From: Gnetum montanum
Lineage: Eukaryota > Streptophyta > Gnetopsida > Gnetales > Gnetaceae
Length of the DNA: 64,000 nt
Reading direction: 5' to 3'
NCBI GenBank assembly: GCA_015680685.1
Contig: MNCI01015786.1
Coordinates: 20,833 to 84,832, forward strand
The stretch's first letter is position 1, and each line of letters opens with the position of its first letter. The position numbers and the translations under genes were made by a program. Positions 1 through 10,408 of the stretch are shown here, one piece after another. The notes under the pieces are model-generated. The model worked only from the letters and a program-made list of their open reading frames with translations, was not told the DNA's origin and made no database searches.

Positions 1-325
1 TGAGAGAGATTAACTAAGAAAGCAGCAAATAACAATTAAATAAATAATTAAAATTAAACTAAGTGAATGCTGCAATGATGAAGTAATCTTGATCTTTATT
101 TCCGGTCATGTGTGTGTCCAAGTATGTCACACTCGAATAAGCATGTCGTATAATTACAATCACCACATTGTGGCCATACACTGGAAAATAATTCTAACTC
201 TAGAAAGGGAAAGTTGCGAGACTTTGGCTAAGGAACTAAAAACTAGATACGAAACAAGGGAGAGTCGCCTCTTATTTATAGAATTGGTGACGGGCTGCGA
301 TATCGCGTAAGTGATATTGCGGTCA
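1..325 (-). repeat. Partial Athila-type LTR (element G)
   Basis: Read on the minus strand this matches the LTRs of element E at 44600 and 53746: GATATC-rich start, then TATAAATAAGAGGCG, then TTAGCCAAA, then AGTTAGAATTATTTT, all in the same order. The TATA box is complement(273..280). The LTR begins TGACCGCAATATC at complement 325 and runs off the window at base 1, so its 3' end is not seen. It is much diverged from E, so it is a relative and not a recent copy. I cannot tell whether it is a solo LTR or the end of an element lying to the left. Confidence 0.8.
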
Positions 326-529
326 TCCAAAACGCGACTCTTCATCATCCTTACCATCATACAAAGAATCTTTTTTATTTTTATATGCATTTGAAAAATT
401 CTGATTTCCATCATGGCCATAAAAATAATAACTTTGATCAAAATTTCTATTTGGTGAACCATATCCTATATAACTATTTGATGGAGCACTAGCAAAAATA
501 TTGCCATGATATCTTAAACATGATTTCAA
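323..529 (-). pseudogene. Possible exon remnant cut by LTR G, product unknown
   Basis: An open stretch of 68 codons on the minus strand, rich in Asn, Tyr, Gly and Ser, with a charged end (KDDEESRFG). It has no ATG at its start and reads upstream without a clear limit, so it looks like an internal exon and not a whole gene. Its stop codon is formed by the first bases of LTR G (TGACC), which suggests that G landed inside the reading frame. It lies on the same strand as, and downstream of, the receiver-domain remnant at 1049-1670 and might belong to that gene. I recognise no domain, so function is unknown and it could be chance. Confidence 0.3.
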
Positions 530-1048
530 GAAAGTGTTTTCATTTCATAATTTTAATTATTAAGAATAAATATTATTTCTATCAACATTTGTAGAATCAA
601 AAAGCAAATTCTTTTATCCTTTCAATAGCAAGTGACATTTCTACATAATTTGAAACCATTATGTTTGTTAAAATTACAAAATTTATATACAAACATGTAC
701 TTTTCACTTTTCTTTTCATATTTATTTACTTGAAGGTTATGTTATGAATCTACATAAGTCAACTAACTATTATGACTTTCATGTACCATTTCTTTTGAAG
801 TTGTACCTAATGATAACATGAAATAAATAAAACATATTACTTTATTTTAAAAAATACAACTACATGTATAAAATAAACACACCATGTTACCATTTATTTC
901 AAGCATTTGCCCACTTGTAATAAACCTCTCTTCCATTTGACTACACAAAATTATTTTTAAACTTTTGATTTTATCTTTATGCTCTTTTATGTCTAACATT
1001 TTTTTCTTGTTTTTGATCACTTTATTTCCATCAAATAAACAAAGATTT
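530..1048. other. AT-rich stretch, nothing firm
   Basis: Very AT-rich. On the minus strand a Lys-rich open stretch at about 845-1040 lies just past the stop of the receiver remnant and could be a continuation of that gene, but I see no domain and no convincing splice sites. Confidence 0.4.
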
Positions 1049-1670
1049 CTAGTGATTTTTTTTCTTGATTATATGTTTCCACACACTTTTCACATCTTTT
1101 AGGAGAATAGGTTTTAGAAAGTAATGACATGCTCCAAGCATAACTGATTTGTTGATAGTATCTTTATCTTCATAGTACTAAGTAGGAAAAAATATTAAAA
1201 TATATCCAAATTACTACATCAAATTACTTAACCTTCAACATATCAAAGAAATTACCTATTAAAGATATACTTATTTTTTTATAACATTGAAATCATCTTG
1301 AAAAACTATATCCACATCAGTAACTAGAAAATTAAACATATTTCCTTCTTTCTTCAATACATCTAAAGCATTTGTCACCTCATCGCAAATTATAACTTAC
1401 AAGTAAACAAAATTTAATGGTAAAAATTTTTAAAAGAAAATTGATACTATAAGGTTAACAAAACAATACATAACTATACCTTTATAATGATAAGTTTCAA
1501 ATATTTTTTTAATAATAGTAAACATAAAACATCATGATCAATAATAAGAACATGAACTCCATGTAAACCATCCTTAGATTTATGTGCTAACACCAATACA
1601 ATTCAATACTCACTATGTTTGAAATCATGTGCAAACTCTTTTATATATACAATCCTGTGAGCAACATCGA
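1049..1670 (-). pseudogene. Decayed two-component response-regulator receiver domain, three exons
   Basis: Three minus-strand pieces, in order, resemble the receiver domain of plant type-B response regulators. Exon 1 (end at 1480, donor AAG|GTATAG) reads GVHVLIIDHDVLCL, matching the first beta strand with its acidic pocket (family GMRVLVVDDDPTCL; DD is DH here). Exon 2 (about 1270-1395, acceptor TTGTAAG) contains ALDVLKKEGNMFNFLVTD, where TD occupies the phospho-acceptor position. Exon 3 (1049-1177, acceptor CTACTTAG) reads VMLGACHYFLKPILLKDV then SVWKHIIKKK, matching GACDYLLKP with the conserved Lys. Exon 2 runs into a stop before the usual MPDMDG loop, exon 1 has a stop upstream, and exon 3 ends early, so this is a relic. 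The family phosphorelay role in cytokinin signalling is known; function here is unlikely. Confidence 0.62.
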
Positions 1671-2140
1671 AAGACACAATCAAAAAATAGTTGTAAATTG
1701 TAAATATTTACCATACTTTGTAAAGCCTTGTACATATGTTTTTAAGAATGCATAATATATGCTTTACTTATCCATTATTTAAATAGTAAAATTAAAATTT
1801 TTCTTTTCAACTAAAACATTGAAATCTATTACTACCAACATTATTGTATAAATAGTTGATTCGTATCTCAAGTAACATACCATGCTTAAAATTTTTAAAT
1901 CAAATCTTTTATTGACGATTCTTAAATCAACTTTTTGTATAACCATTATACCAAGAATACTTGGGTTACAGCATCACATTGAATGAGAAGATCTCAAATC
2001 AACTTTTGTATACTCATTATATTGAGAATACTATGGTTATAGCACCACACTTAATGAGAAGATAAAATCTACCAATTGTACATAACAATTACTTTGTGAT
2101 GTTATATTATTATTTTGTACCATAATGCAAACCTAACTTA
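1671..2140. other. AT-rich host sequence, no gene seen
   Basis: About 470 bases of AT-rich DNA with a weak internal repeat: similar segments near 1920-1990 and 1990-2055 share ATCAACTTTT and GAGAATAC. I see no coding signal. Confidence 0.4.
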
Positions 2141-2145
2141 TACTC
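2141..2145. repeat. Target-site duplication of element C (left copy, TACTC)
   Basis: TACTC directly precedes the outer end (TGTAGCAA) of the left LTR of C. The same five bases follow the right LTR at 38779-38783. A perfect 5-bp duplication is what Ty3/gypsy integrase produces, and it proves that the two LTRs 36 kb apart are ends of one insertion. Confidence 0.93.
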
Positions 2146-3091
2146 TGTAGCAATCAAAAATGTTAGTGGCTGGAAACACCGAGAGGTTGCCGGGTGAACA
2201 GTTTAACCCCGGATCTGTGCGAGGGTTGTGCTGGATAAAATAGAAGTGGGGCACCCTGAACGGTCTAATCGATCAAACAGGGACTTAATTACTATAACTT
2301 AACTTACATGAATGTTTTTTTAAATGTGAAATATGCGAGGTAAAATCGATAATCAATAAATGCAATAATGAAGGAAATAGTGCCAAACAGTGATAACAAT
2401 AAAAAGATAACAAAATAAACTTAGGTAAGGAAATGCACTGCCTCAAGGTTGAGGATTCAATTCTTTGCCTTGTTTGAGAAATGTATAGCAAGTTATACAA
2501 TGCCGAAGGTGCACAGAGAGTTCAAGAATAACCAGAATGCTCAAAATGTACCAGCTATTCTCTTGAATGCAAACTTAAAAGCAAACTGGGCAAAATCGCC
2601 AACTCTTTGGATGTGAAATGCTAACTAGAAAAGCCAACCCACAAAAATTCCGATGAAAAAGCCAACCACAAAATAGCCAACACAAAAAAACCAACCCAAA
2701 TTACCCACTCAAATTGCCAACCCTTTGAGCATTGCTTGTTGGGGTATTCAAATAGTTGATTAATTCTTCAAAGGCTTGCTACGTTGTGCAGCGTAGCAGA
2801 CTTCTCTACTAGAAAACTTGCCAAAATGTTTTGTCCATCTTGAACACTGTTGATAATCCCTAGCACAGTTTCTAAGTAGACTGTCAACCAAGTGAATTGT
2901 CCAAGTGGGTAGGCCGAAGAGTCCATCAGTCCTGTTAGCTCTAGAGGTAGAAAACTTGCCGAATTGAATAGTCTAACCTCAGTGTCTATATTTTTCTACC
3001 AAACTATCATGATGCCACACTTGTAGAAGTCCTTGCCTAAACTCCAAGACCCTGGTGAAGCAAGAGGATCTCGAAATTTTATGTTGTTTCA
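2146..3091 (-). repeat. 3' LTR of element C, with a large internal deletion
   Basis: Read on the minus strand it starts TGAAACAACATAAAATTTCG and ends GATTGCTACA, matching the LTR at 37482-38778. The join near 2737-2745 brings together sequences that lie about 590 bp apart in the other LTR, around a shared TATTCA-like word, so most of U3 and the TATA box are missing. In turn it keeps about 335 bp (roughly 2400-2736) absent from the assembled 5' LTR. Confidence 0.88.
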
Positions 3092-3107
3092 ATGGCCCCT
3101 CTTTGTC
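3092..3107 (-). other. Polypurine tract of element C
   Basis: On the minus strand GACAAAGAGGGGCCAT directly precedes the LTR start TGAAAC. The same tract precedes the 3' LTR of element A at 25886-25899. It primes plus-strand DNA synthesis in this family. Confidence 0.85.
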
Positions 3108-4485
3108 AACGTCTGGTGGACAGGCGCGAGAGATGTTGACAAAGAATACGAAACACCACGAAAGACAAGAGGCTAACATCGCTCTTCAGTAATTGTTAAG
3201 ATGTCACTTAGCTATGCTTGAGTGTGCCAATATAGTTATGTAGGGAAAGGGGAAAGGGTGGAGCTATGAGGACAGTTACAAGAAGGGAAAGATGTAGCAC
3301 GATGTAGTCCCTCATCGGAGTGCTTATAAGGAAGTTGATATGCATGGGCATATTTTCTTTTGTAGGATTCTAATGTCTCATTGAAATGCTTAGAGACAGT
3401 CATTGCGAAACAGATGATGTGGTATTTGTTTTGGGCATGTTTCTTTCTTTTTTTCTTGAGCTTTTGCTCTTTTACGCTTTTCTTTTGTTGTTTTTCCATT
3501 TTCATTTACAAACAACCTTGTTGTTGTAGGATAGGTGTTTCATTCCTAGGATGAGTTGCATTACATCCACGTGGGGCTTTGACCTACCGACAGATGCTTC
3601 CCATGTGACGAGTTGTATTACGTGCATCATGGACTTTGCGGTTGAGCATATGGGAGGGCTTTATAGGCATTGAGAAAATTCGTAAAAAGAGGTCTAAGAA
3701 GGAGAATTGCGGGTGTAAGGAATGAGGTAAAGGAAGTTAAGGGGGAGGACAGGATGTGTACTCCCAAGTAGCCAAGCTAGTTAAGATGACCACCTTGGAA
3801 CAATGTAGTGTCCTACCACCATGGCGAAGGGCACTTTTGACCGATGCCTCTCCAGCATGTATCCTACAAACACAACAAAGAGAAAAATAGAACAAACAAC
3901 CATCAAGAAAAATTAAGGCAAAGGTCTTGCTTACTTTGGATGTTGCTGGCGTAATGGACGTTGTTGTTGAGGCAGTCGACGTCCAAACTAGAAAAGCCAG
4001 CATTGGTTTTGGTAGCATCAGCATGGAGGAGTTAACACCGAGGTAGCTATGAATTGTTGTGATGCGAGTGCTCAGAAGTCCTCACCCAAGGAAAAAATTA
4101 TGCAGTTCAGCTATAAGATGAGATTCCCAATAGCTAAATGTCTTTTAGGTTCAGGCAATGAAGGGGGTTGGAGGATAGCACTTTTGTGGTTGGGCCACAA
4201 TAGTGCTAGGACTGCAGCAGCGGATGCTGACCACGGAAGCTACTGCTAGGGTGACAGGTTGTCATGGTGGTAGCTCTAGAAGGTTGGCAAGATGTCATAC
4301 AACATCTCTAAAGGATCAACAAGATGCCAGGGGTAGTGGCATTGCATATATTCCAGAGAGTGTTTTCTTGGTGTCATGAACTGCATTCTAGAACTGCAAC
4401 GTCCTGCCCCATGTTGGCACTGTGCACGCTCACTTGCTTAAATGATCATGGATGCATGCTGAGGACCTTGTGCCACAAATCCAAT
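3108..4485 (-). other. 3' noncoding region of element C
   Basis: Lies between the post-integrase repeats and the polypurine tract, as does 24721-25885 in element A. The part next to the tract aligns with A (shared TTCTTTGTTGACA and GTCAACAAAGAGGGG on the element strand). It holds several short open stretches on both strands, none with a recognisable domain. Confidence 0.6.
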
Positions 4486-4489
4486 TTAA

Positions 4490-4990
4490 GGTCCTGGTAG
4501 ACCTTCTGATGTGCTGGTTTAAGGTCCCAGCAGATCATGGTGTACTAGTTTAAGGTCCTAGTAGACCGCTGTGCTAGTTTAAGGTCCTAGCAGACCGTTG
4601 TGCTAGTTTATCATCGTAGCAGATGATCATTGTGCTAGTTTAAAGGTCCTAGTAGACCGTTGTGCTGGTTTAAGGTTCCAGTAGACTACTGTGCTAGTTT
4701 ATAATCATAGCAGATGGTGGATGGGCCAATTCAAGATCGTAGCAGATTGTGTGTGCCATTTTAACATTGTAGCGATGAGCTTTGCCAATTTTACATCATG
4801 GAAGATGATTTGTGCTAGTTTATAGTTATCGCAGACTATCGTTGTGCCAATTTATACTCATAGAGGGCTATACTCGCCAGTTTTATGTCATAGAAAATGA
4901 GCTTTGCTAGTTTTACATTGTAGCGAACGAGCTTTGCCAGTTTTACGTTGTAGCAGATGTTTTGCTTACCTTACTCATGCATCATTTGTA
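4490..4990. repeat. Tandem repeats downstream of integrase in element C
   Basis: Degenerate array of about 29 bp, clearest at 4490-4720, with a core TTTAAGGTCCTAGCAGACCG followed by TTGTGCTAG. Farther right the unit drifts to TTTTACATTGTAGCGAACGA. It directly abuts the end of the integrase region, as the 38-bp array does in element A. Confidence 0.88.
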
Positions 4991-7900
4991 GTACAACTTG
5001 AGATACGAATGATTCACAGGATTTGCAAACTCATTGCCATCCATGTATGCCAACTTGAAGGCTCTATTCCCAAATTCTTTTGTGATCATGAATGGACCTT
5101 CCCAGTTTGCTAAGAATTTGTTCACATACTCACGGACAGCCTTGAGAATGAGGTTCCCCTTTTTTATCGGCCATTGATGTGGGTTTGCATGATGCTTCTT
5201 CCATTACCTATCTTGATATCACTCGATGCGGCCAAGTGTTTATGCATGCACCTCCTCTATGGAGTCGAGGTCGATGATCCTCGACTCATTATTCTAGGCT
5301 TCACTCATGATTTTTTGATAGGATCATTTGAAGTAATGGTATTTGCAATTCAAGAGGCAACACTGCTTCAAATCCGTAAACAAGACTATAAGGAGTTTTA
5401 CCTATTGTCGTCCTCCACATCGTTCTGTAAGCCCATAGCACATAGAGGATTTTCTCATGCCATCAACTCTTGCTATTGCTAAGAATTTTCTTGAGCAAGT
5501 TGATGATGGCTTTGTTCGTAGCTTTCACCTGTCTGTTTGCCTACGGGTAGTATGGTGAGGAAAAGGATTCTTAATGCCAAGGTTGTTGCAAAAGGTTTTG
5601 GTTTCTAGAATACTAAATTATGGCCCATTTTCTATCACAATAGTCATGGGAAGTCCAAACCTTGTTACGATGTTATCTAATATAAAGTGGCAAACCTGTT
5701 GGGATGTAGTCTTCCTAAGGGGAATAGCCTCTACCCGCTTTGTAAAGTACTCAGTGGCGGTGATGATGAAGCTATGCCCTACGGAAGACTTAGGCTTGAT
5801 AGGTTCTATAATGTCTAGTCCCCATCATTGGAATGGCCACATGATCTACCTCGGGTGCAACTCAGTAGGTGAAATGTGTATAAAATTTGCATATCATTGG
5901 CACATATCACAAGCCTTAACTTTGGCTAGGCAATCACGTTCCATGTGAGGTCAGTAGTACCCTAGGCATCTGATTTTTGCTGCCATGGCCCTAGGTGCCA
6001 TGTGTCCATCACACAGTCCCTCATGTACCTCATTAATGATCTTCTATGCTTGCTCCTCATTTAAGCATGCTAGCAATATCCCATCAAAGGAGTGTTTTCA
6101 CAAGTTGTTATCTCCCATAAGTACATATTGCCAAGCACACTTGCGGATCACATCCCTTTGAGTAGATGTCAATCCGCATGGGGGTTCGCCATGTTGTAGA
6201 TATACTTTAATGTTGGTGTACCACTCCTGGGTATCTGCAGTGCTTACAGAGGATATGTGTACCACTTGAGTGATAGGCTCTATACACTCGGTTATCGAAG
6301 CAGGAAAAGTTGCAAACAGGTGTGGTGGCACATTTAATGCTAGGGTGGCCAAGGCATATGCTATAGTGTTCTCATTGCATGGCACGTGTTAAACATCCAT
6401 TGTTACAAACTATTTAAGTAAACTTTTGGCTAGGTCGCAATAGGGTTGTAGGTGAGTAGCTTTGTAGGTATACACCTCGGTGACTTGATAGTATTGTGCC
6501 ATCGTTGTTGGGCTAGGTGTTGAATTTTTAATGCTTGGACTGCTAAGAGGCCCCTAAGAAGTCCTTCGCACTCTACCACATTGTTCGTACAAAGGAACAT
6601 GAAACAATAAGCAAACAGTTGAATGTCCCCAGAGGGGAATGTCATGACAGTTGCTACACTACCACCACGCGTAGTCGAGGTGCTATTGAAATGCAAAGTA
6701 GCTTCGAGATGTAATGGGATAGCGTTGATGGTGCTAATGTGCTCATTAGGAAATTCAGGTTCTATGGTTGCCCGATCATCAAAGAGTGAGGTCGTAAGTT
6801 GGGTAGCTATAGCTTGACCTTTTGTCAATGATTAGGTCACATAATTCAAATCGAATTCCATGGTTATGGCTTTCCACTAGGCTATCCTGCTAATTTCGTA
6901 TAGATTGTTCGTGATAGCCCGGAGTACATTGCTTTTGCAAATGATGTTAACTTTGCTACGGAACAAGTAATGCCTCCACTTTTTTAATACAAACACTAGG
7001 GCGAGGTAATTTCTTTCCACCTCATTGTATTTTGCCTTGTATGCTATCAATGCATGACTCAGGTAATAGACTGGAATCTCAGAGCCATCGTCTTGTCTAA
7101 GACATAACAGTGTTGTGATAGACATGTCTAAGATGTCAAGGTAGATGTAGAAAGGCTTATCCCTCTGTGGTGTGTAAATAGTTGGGAGGTATAAAAGCTC
7201 TTTCTTTAGATCATCGAAGGCTTGCTAGAATTGTATTCTCCATTTGAAGTTAACCCCTTTCTTTAGTAAGTGTTGCATGGGGTGTAACTTGTCATTCAAA
7301 TTTGCTATAAACCTTCTAATGAACTGTAGTCTACATTGCAACCTACACAATTCTTTAAGGTTGGTAGGGGGTGCTATATTAACGATGGCCTTAACTTTGT
7401 CAAGGTCCACTCATATTCCAGCCTTTGATACTACAAACCCTAACAAGCATCCGGTTCTTACCCCAAAGACACACTTTTTTGGATTGAGGTGTAAGTCATG
7501 CATCTAGCAGTGTTTGAGGACTACACCTAGATTGTTGGAATGATCAGCAGCCTCTTTAGATTTGACCTCTATGTCATCCACGTAGTCGTTTAATGTTTCT
7601 AGGATGTAGTCACTAAAGATGTATGTTATGGCTCTCTGGTAGGTTGCTCTGGAATTTTTGAGCTCAAAGGGCATCATGGTGTAATAGAAAGTACCCCAAG
7701 GGATCATGAAAGATGTTGTTAACTAATGCTCTGGGTTGATGCAAATTTGGTTATAGAAGGAGAAATCATTCATGAAGGATAATAGAGCGTGCCCAGCCGT
7801 AGTGTCAATGAGTTGATCAATACTCAGTAGTGGGAAGTCGTCTTTGATTGTTTCTTTGTTCAGATCCCAAAATTCTATACATATTTGTATTCCTCCCATT

Positions 7901-8335
7901 TTCTTAGAAACCATAATGATGTTTCACACCTAGTCTGAGTAATCAACTGCCTGAATGAAACTAGCCTGATACATCTTGGTGATTTCATCTAGTATGGCTA
8001 GTGCAATCTCTGGTTTAACCTTGCGAGCATTTTGTTTTACTTTCATACATAGATCTAAGATAATGTTATGTTGTATAAGCCTTGGATCTAAGCCCGACAT
8101 GTTGTTATAAGACCACATGAATACTTCGATGTTGTCTTGCAGGATCTTGGATACATCTTTATGTATTTGTGAATCTAGAAGGGAGCTAAGTTTTAACGTT
8201 TTTATTTTCCCCCTAGATGTATTCACAGGCATTTCAATAAGAGGGTCCTCAGTCACATCCCCAGTCTCTAAATCTAAGGCTTGGACTAGATGTTTGGGCT
8301 AGTCTGGGGATGTTTCTAAGGATGCTACAGTGTTA
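4990..8335 (-). pseudogene. pol: Broken pol of element C: RT, RNase H, archaeal-type RNase H, integrase
   Basis: Minus-strand remains, 5' to 3'. RT covers about 7220-8256, with IDQLIDTTAGHALLSF, the PWGTFYYTMMPF block and catalytic DYVDDIEVKS near 7560-7590. The first RNase H (about 6840-7130) holds VYYLSHALIAY and ALVFVLKKWRHYLF. The second, archaeal-type RNase H (about 6100-6750) holds TNNVVECEGLLRGL and is badly frameshifted. Integrase (about 4990-5970) keeps WGLDIIEP with its catalytic Asp, HSFIITATEYFTK and the C-terminal FKLAYMDGNEFANP. Stops are mainly TAG or TGA where Gln, Trp or Arg is expected. The 5' end of the gene is at 27579-27680, on the far side of element A. Two RNase H domains in tandem are diagnostic of Tat elements. 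Confidence 0.88.
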
Positions 8336-8340
8336 TCGGT
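8336..8340. repeat. Target-site duplication of element A (left copy, TCGGT)
   Basis: TCGGT precedes the 5' LTR of A; TTGGT follows its 3' LTR at 27574-27578. They differ by one C/T transition. With one copy removed, the pol frame of C runs across without a shift. Confidence 0.85.
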
Positions 8341-10058
8341 TGAAACACCACTAATTTCAGCCTAGCACTTTAAAATGAGAATGACTCAAGCCCTCTCGAA
8401 GTTTTGGAAGAAAAATTTGACTAAGGTATGGAGCTCACACCCAGCTTGCCCAAGGCAGCTTGCTCACCCTCAGCGTGAGCAACTTCACACAGTGTCAAAA
8501 CTGGGCTAAAAATGATAATTTCTAAGTGATTTTTGGGAGTCACACTACAGGTCATGCTACCACGTAACTCCAATGTGACCAACTTTTGGAGCCTCAAAAA
8601 TGAGTAAAAACGACTTGATTTCAAGGGTGCAAGTCATCCTCAGGGTCCACTTTTGACAACTATGGGTCCCAGCCTTCAAAAATTCCATTTTTCAACTCAA
8701 AATTGCAAGTTTTTGAGGTCATGCTGCAGGTCACACTATAGCATGAGTCTAGCGTGACCTGCCAAAAGTGGCTCCGAACAAGGCACATTTAGGCTCAAAT
8801 TTTGATTTGTAGGGACAACTATTACACCCAAGAAACATGCTTCAAAAATTCAAAAATTAGTGTGAAACGTGTCATTCTCCTTAGGTCACGCTGAAGCTCA
8901 CGCTGTAGCATGAGTCCAGCTTGACTTGTCCAAAATAGCTCCAAATCAGACATATTCAAATTCAAATTCAGATTTTAGATCACCCTCAAGGTTAGAAATG
9001 TTCAAGGAAATGGTTACATTCAAGGAACAGGCTTCAGAAATCAAAATGTGGTGTCAAAATTTTTATTTTATTTTAGGCTAAGGTCGCGCTAAGGACACAC
9101 CTAGTGTGACTGCCCAGCATGACTGCCTAGCGTGAGTGCAAGTAGACATGCCTCAAAAGCCATGGAAACACCTGAATTAGTATCCTGTAGCGGTCAAAGT
9201 GGTCAAATCAAAGATACAGAAGTCTCAAGCTATCCAGGGTCAATTTCTCTTGTTTTAAATTATCATTTCATTGCAAATATTCATTTGTGCTTGTTAGGCC
9301 CTCATAGTCTAAATTGTATGTATTTCCATGGGCTTGAGTGACCCTCGCATTGTAAGATCCAGTGAACTTGGTCAAGAACATAGCTTGCCAACACATGTCC
9401 AACTCACGCACAGTTGTCCATTAGACATGTGTCACTTGATCTGCTTTCCTCTCATCTCCCAACCGTTGATTCCATTCTTGAAATTCCGCACCCAAGCCCA
9501 GCCCAGCCCTATAAATACCCTGTCAATTCACATAAATAGGGTTTGCAATTCTAGAGTTAAATAGCTTAAAAACTTAGACCAGCAATCCTTGGGCACTAGA
9601 TACATTCTAACTCCCAGCATCCAAGCAAATCACATCACATCACATCACATTGCCCTGAGGCTTGGTGCTTGACTTGCCATCTATAGCTATGCTTTGACCA
9701 GTGCACATCTTTTCTATGCAATACAATACAACTCATTTTGCTAGCCATTATACTGTTTAATTTGTTTTACATTTAGTTTACATTTTGATTACTATACCAG
9801 TTTTGCATACATTTCTGTTTACATTTCATGCACACTATTTATGTTTTAAAACATCAGTTACAATAACCCCAATACAATCCATAATTTATGCTCAGGGAAG
9901 TCCTTGGTTGATTTGTGTGCAGACAATCCAAGGTACTCTATCTTCATTTACTTTTCCAGCTTGCCCTTGAGGTAAAGGTAGGGTCAGCTGTGTCTGCCTG
10001 ATGATCTTTCGGTATTTGTTTTTCTTCCAGCCTTACACCAATGATTTAGGTTAGTACA
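8341..10058 (+). repeat. 5' LTR of element A
   Basis: Begins TGAAACACCACTAATTTC and ends TTAGGTTAGTACA. It pairs with 25900-27573 along its length. The U3 part is dotted with the word GTCACGCTG and variants (8530-9130). Confidence 0.93.
9510..9517 (+). promoter_or_regulatory. TATA box in 5' LTR of element A
   Basis: TATAAATA in the context CAGCCCTATAAATACCCTG; the same context is kept in the 3' LTR at 27096-27103. It would start the genomic RNA of the element. Confidence 0.7.
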
Positions 10059-10064
10059 GTAAAT

Positions 10065-10080
10065 TGGCACTAAAAGGAGG
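10065..10080 (+). other. Primer-binding site of element A
   Basis: TGGCACTAAAAGGAGG starts six bases after the LTR end. The same site occurs in C (TGGCACTAGAAGGAGG) and in decayed form in F. TGG at the start fits the CCA end of a tRNA; I cannot say which tRNA. Confidence 0.75.
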
Positions 10081-10192
10081 TTCATTCTTGTCTGTTGTCC
10101 GATAAAATGTTGATCATGTCACTTGTTAAAACTCACTCATCCTATCCTAGTAAGTCTCCTTGTCCATCGTGCTGCTGTAGTCTGTCATGCTG

Positions 10193-10366
10193 TAATTTGG
10201 GTCACATTGGTCACACTACAGTTTGGGTCACACTGGTCACGCTACAGTTTGATCACGCTGGTCACGCTGTGGTTGGGTCACACTGGTCACATTGTGGTTG
10301 GGTCATGCTGGTCATGCTGTAGTTGGGTCACGCTAGGTACGCTGTAGTTTGGTCATGCTGTAGTTG
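10193..10366 (+). repeat. Leader repeats of element A (about 26 bp)
   Basis: Head-to-tail copies of a unit like GTTTGGGTCACACTGGTCAC followed by GCTACA, with several TCACGCT words. It lies in the untranslated leader between primer site and gag. Open frames here are made by the repeat. Confidence 0.85.
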
Positions 10367-10408
10367 CTCGTAATTCAACACATCTAGCCCAGTTTGCTCA
10401 CATTCATT

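Noticed and set aside
5174-5948. Plus-strand open stretches of 102 and 124 codons
   Set aside because: They are the reverse strand of the integrase region of element C; the minus strand carries the recognisable motifs.
10095-10347. Two overlapping plus-strand frames of about 75 codons rich in Gly, His, Thr and Val
   Set aside because: Both are made by the 26-bp leader repeat of A; no start context or homology.
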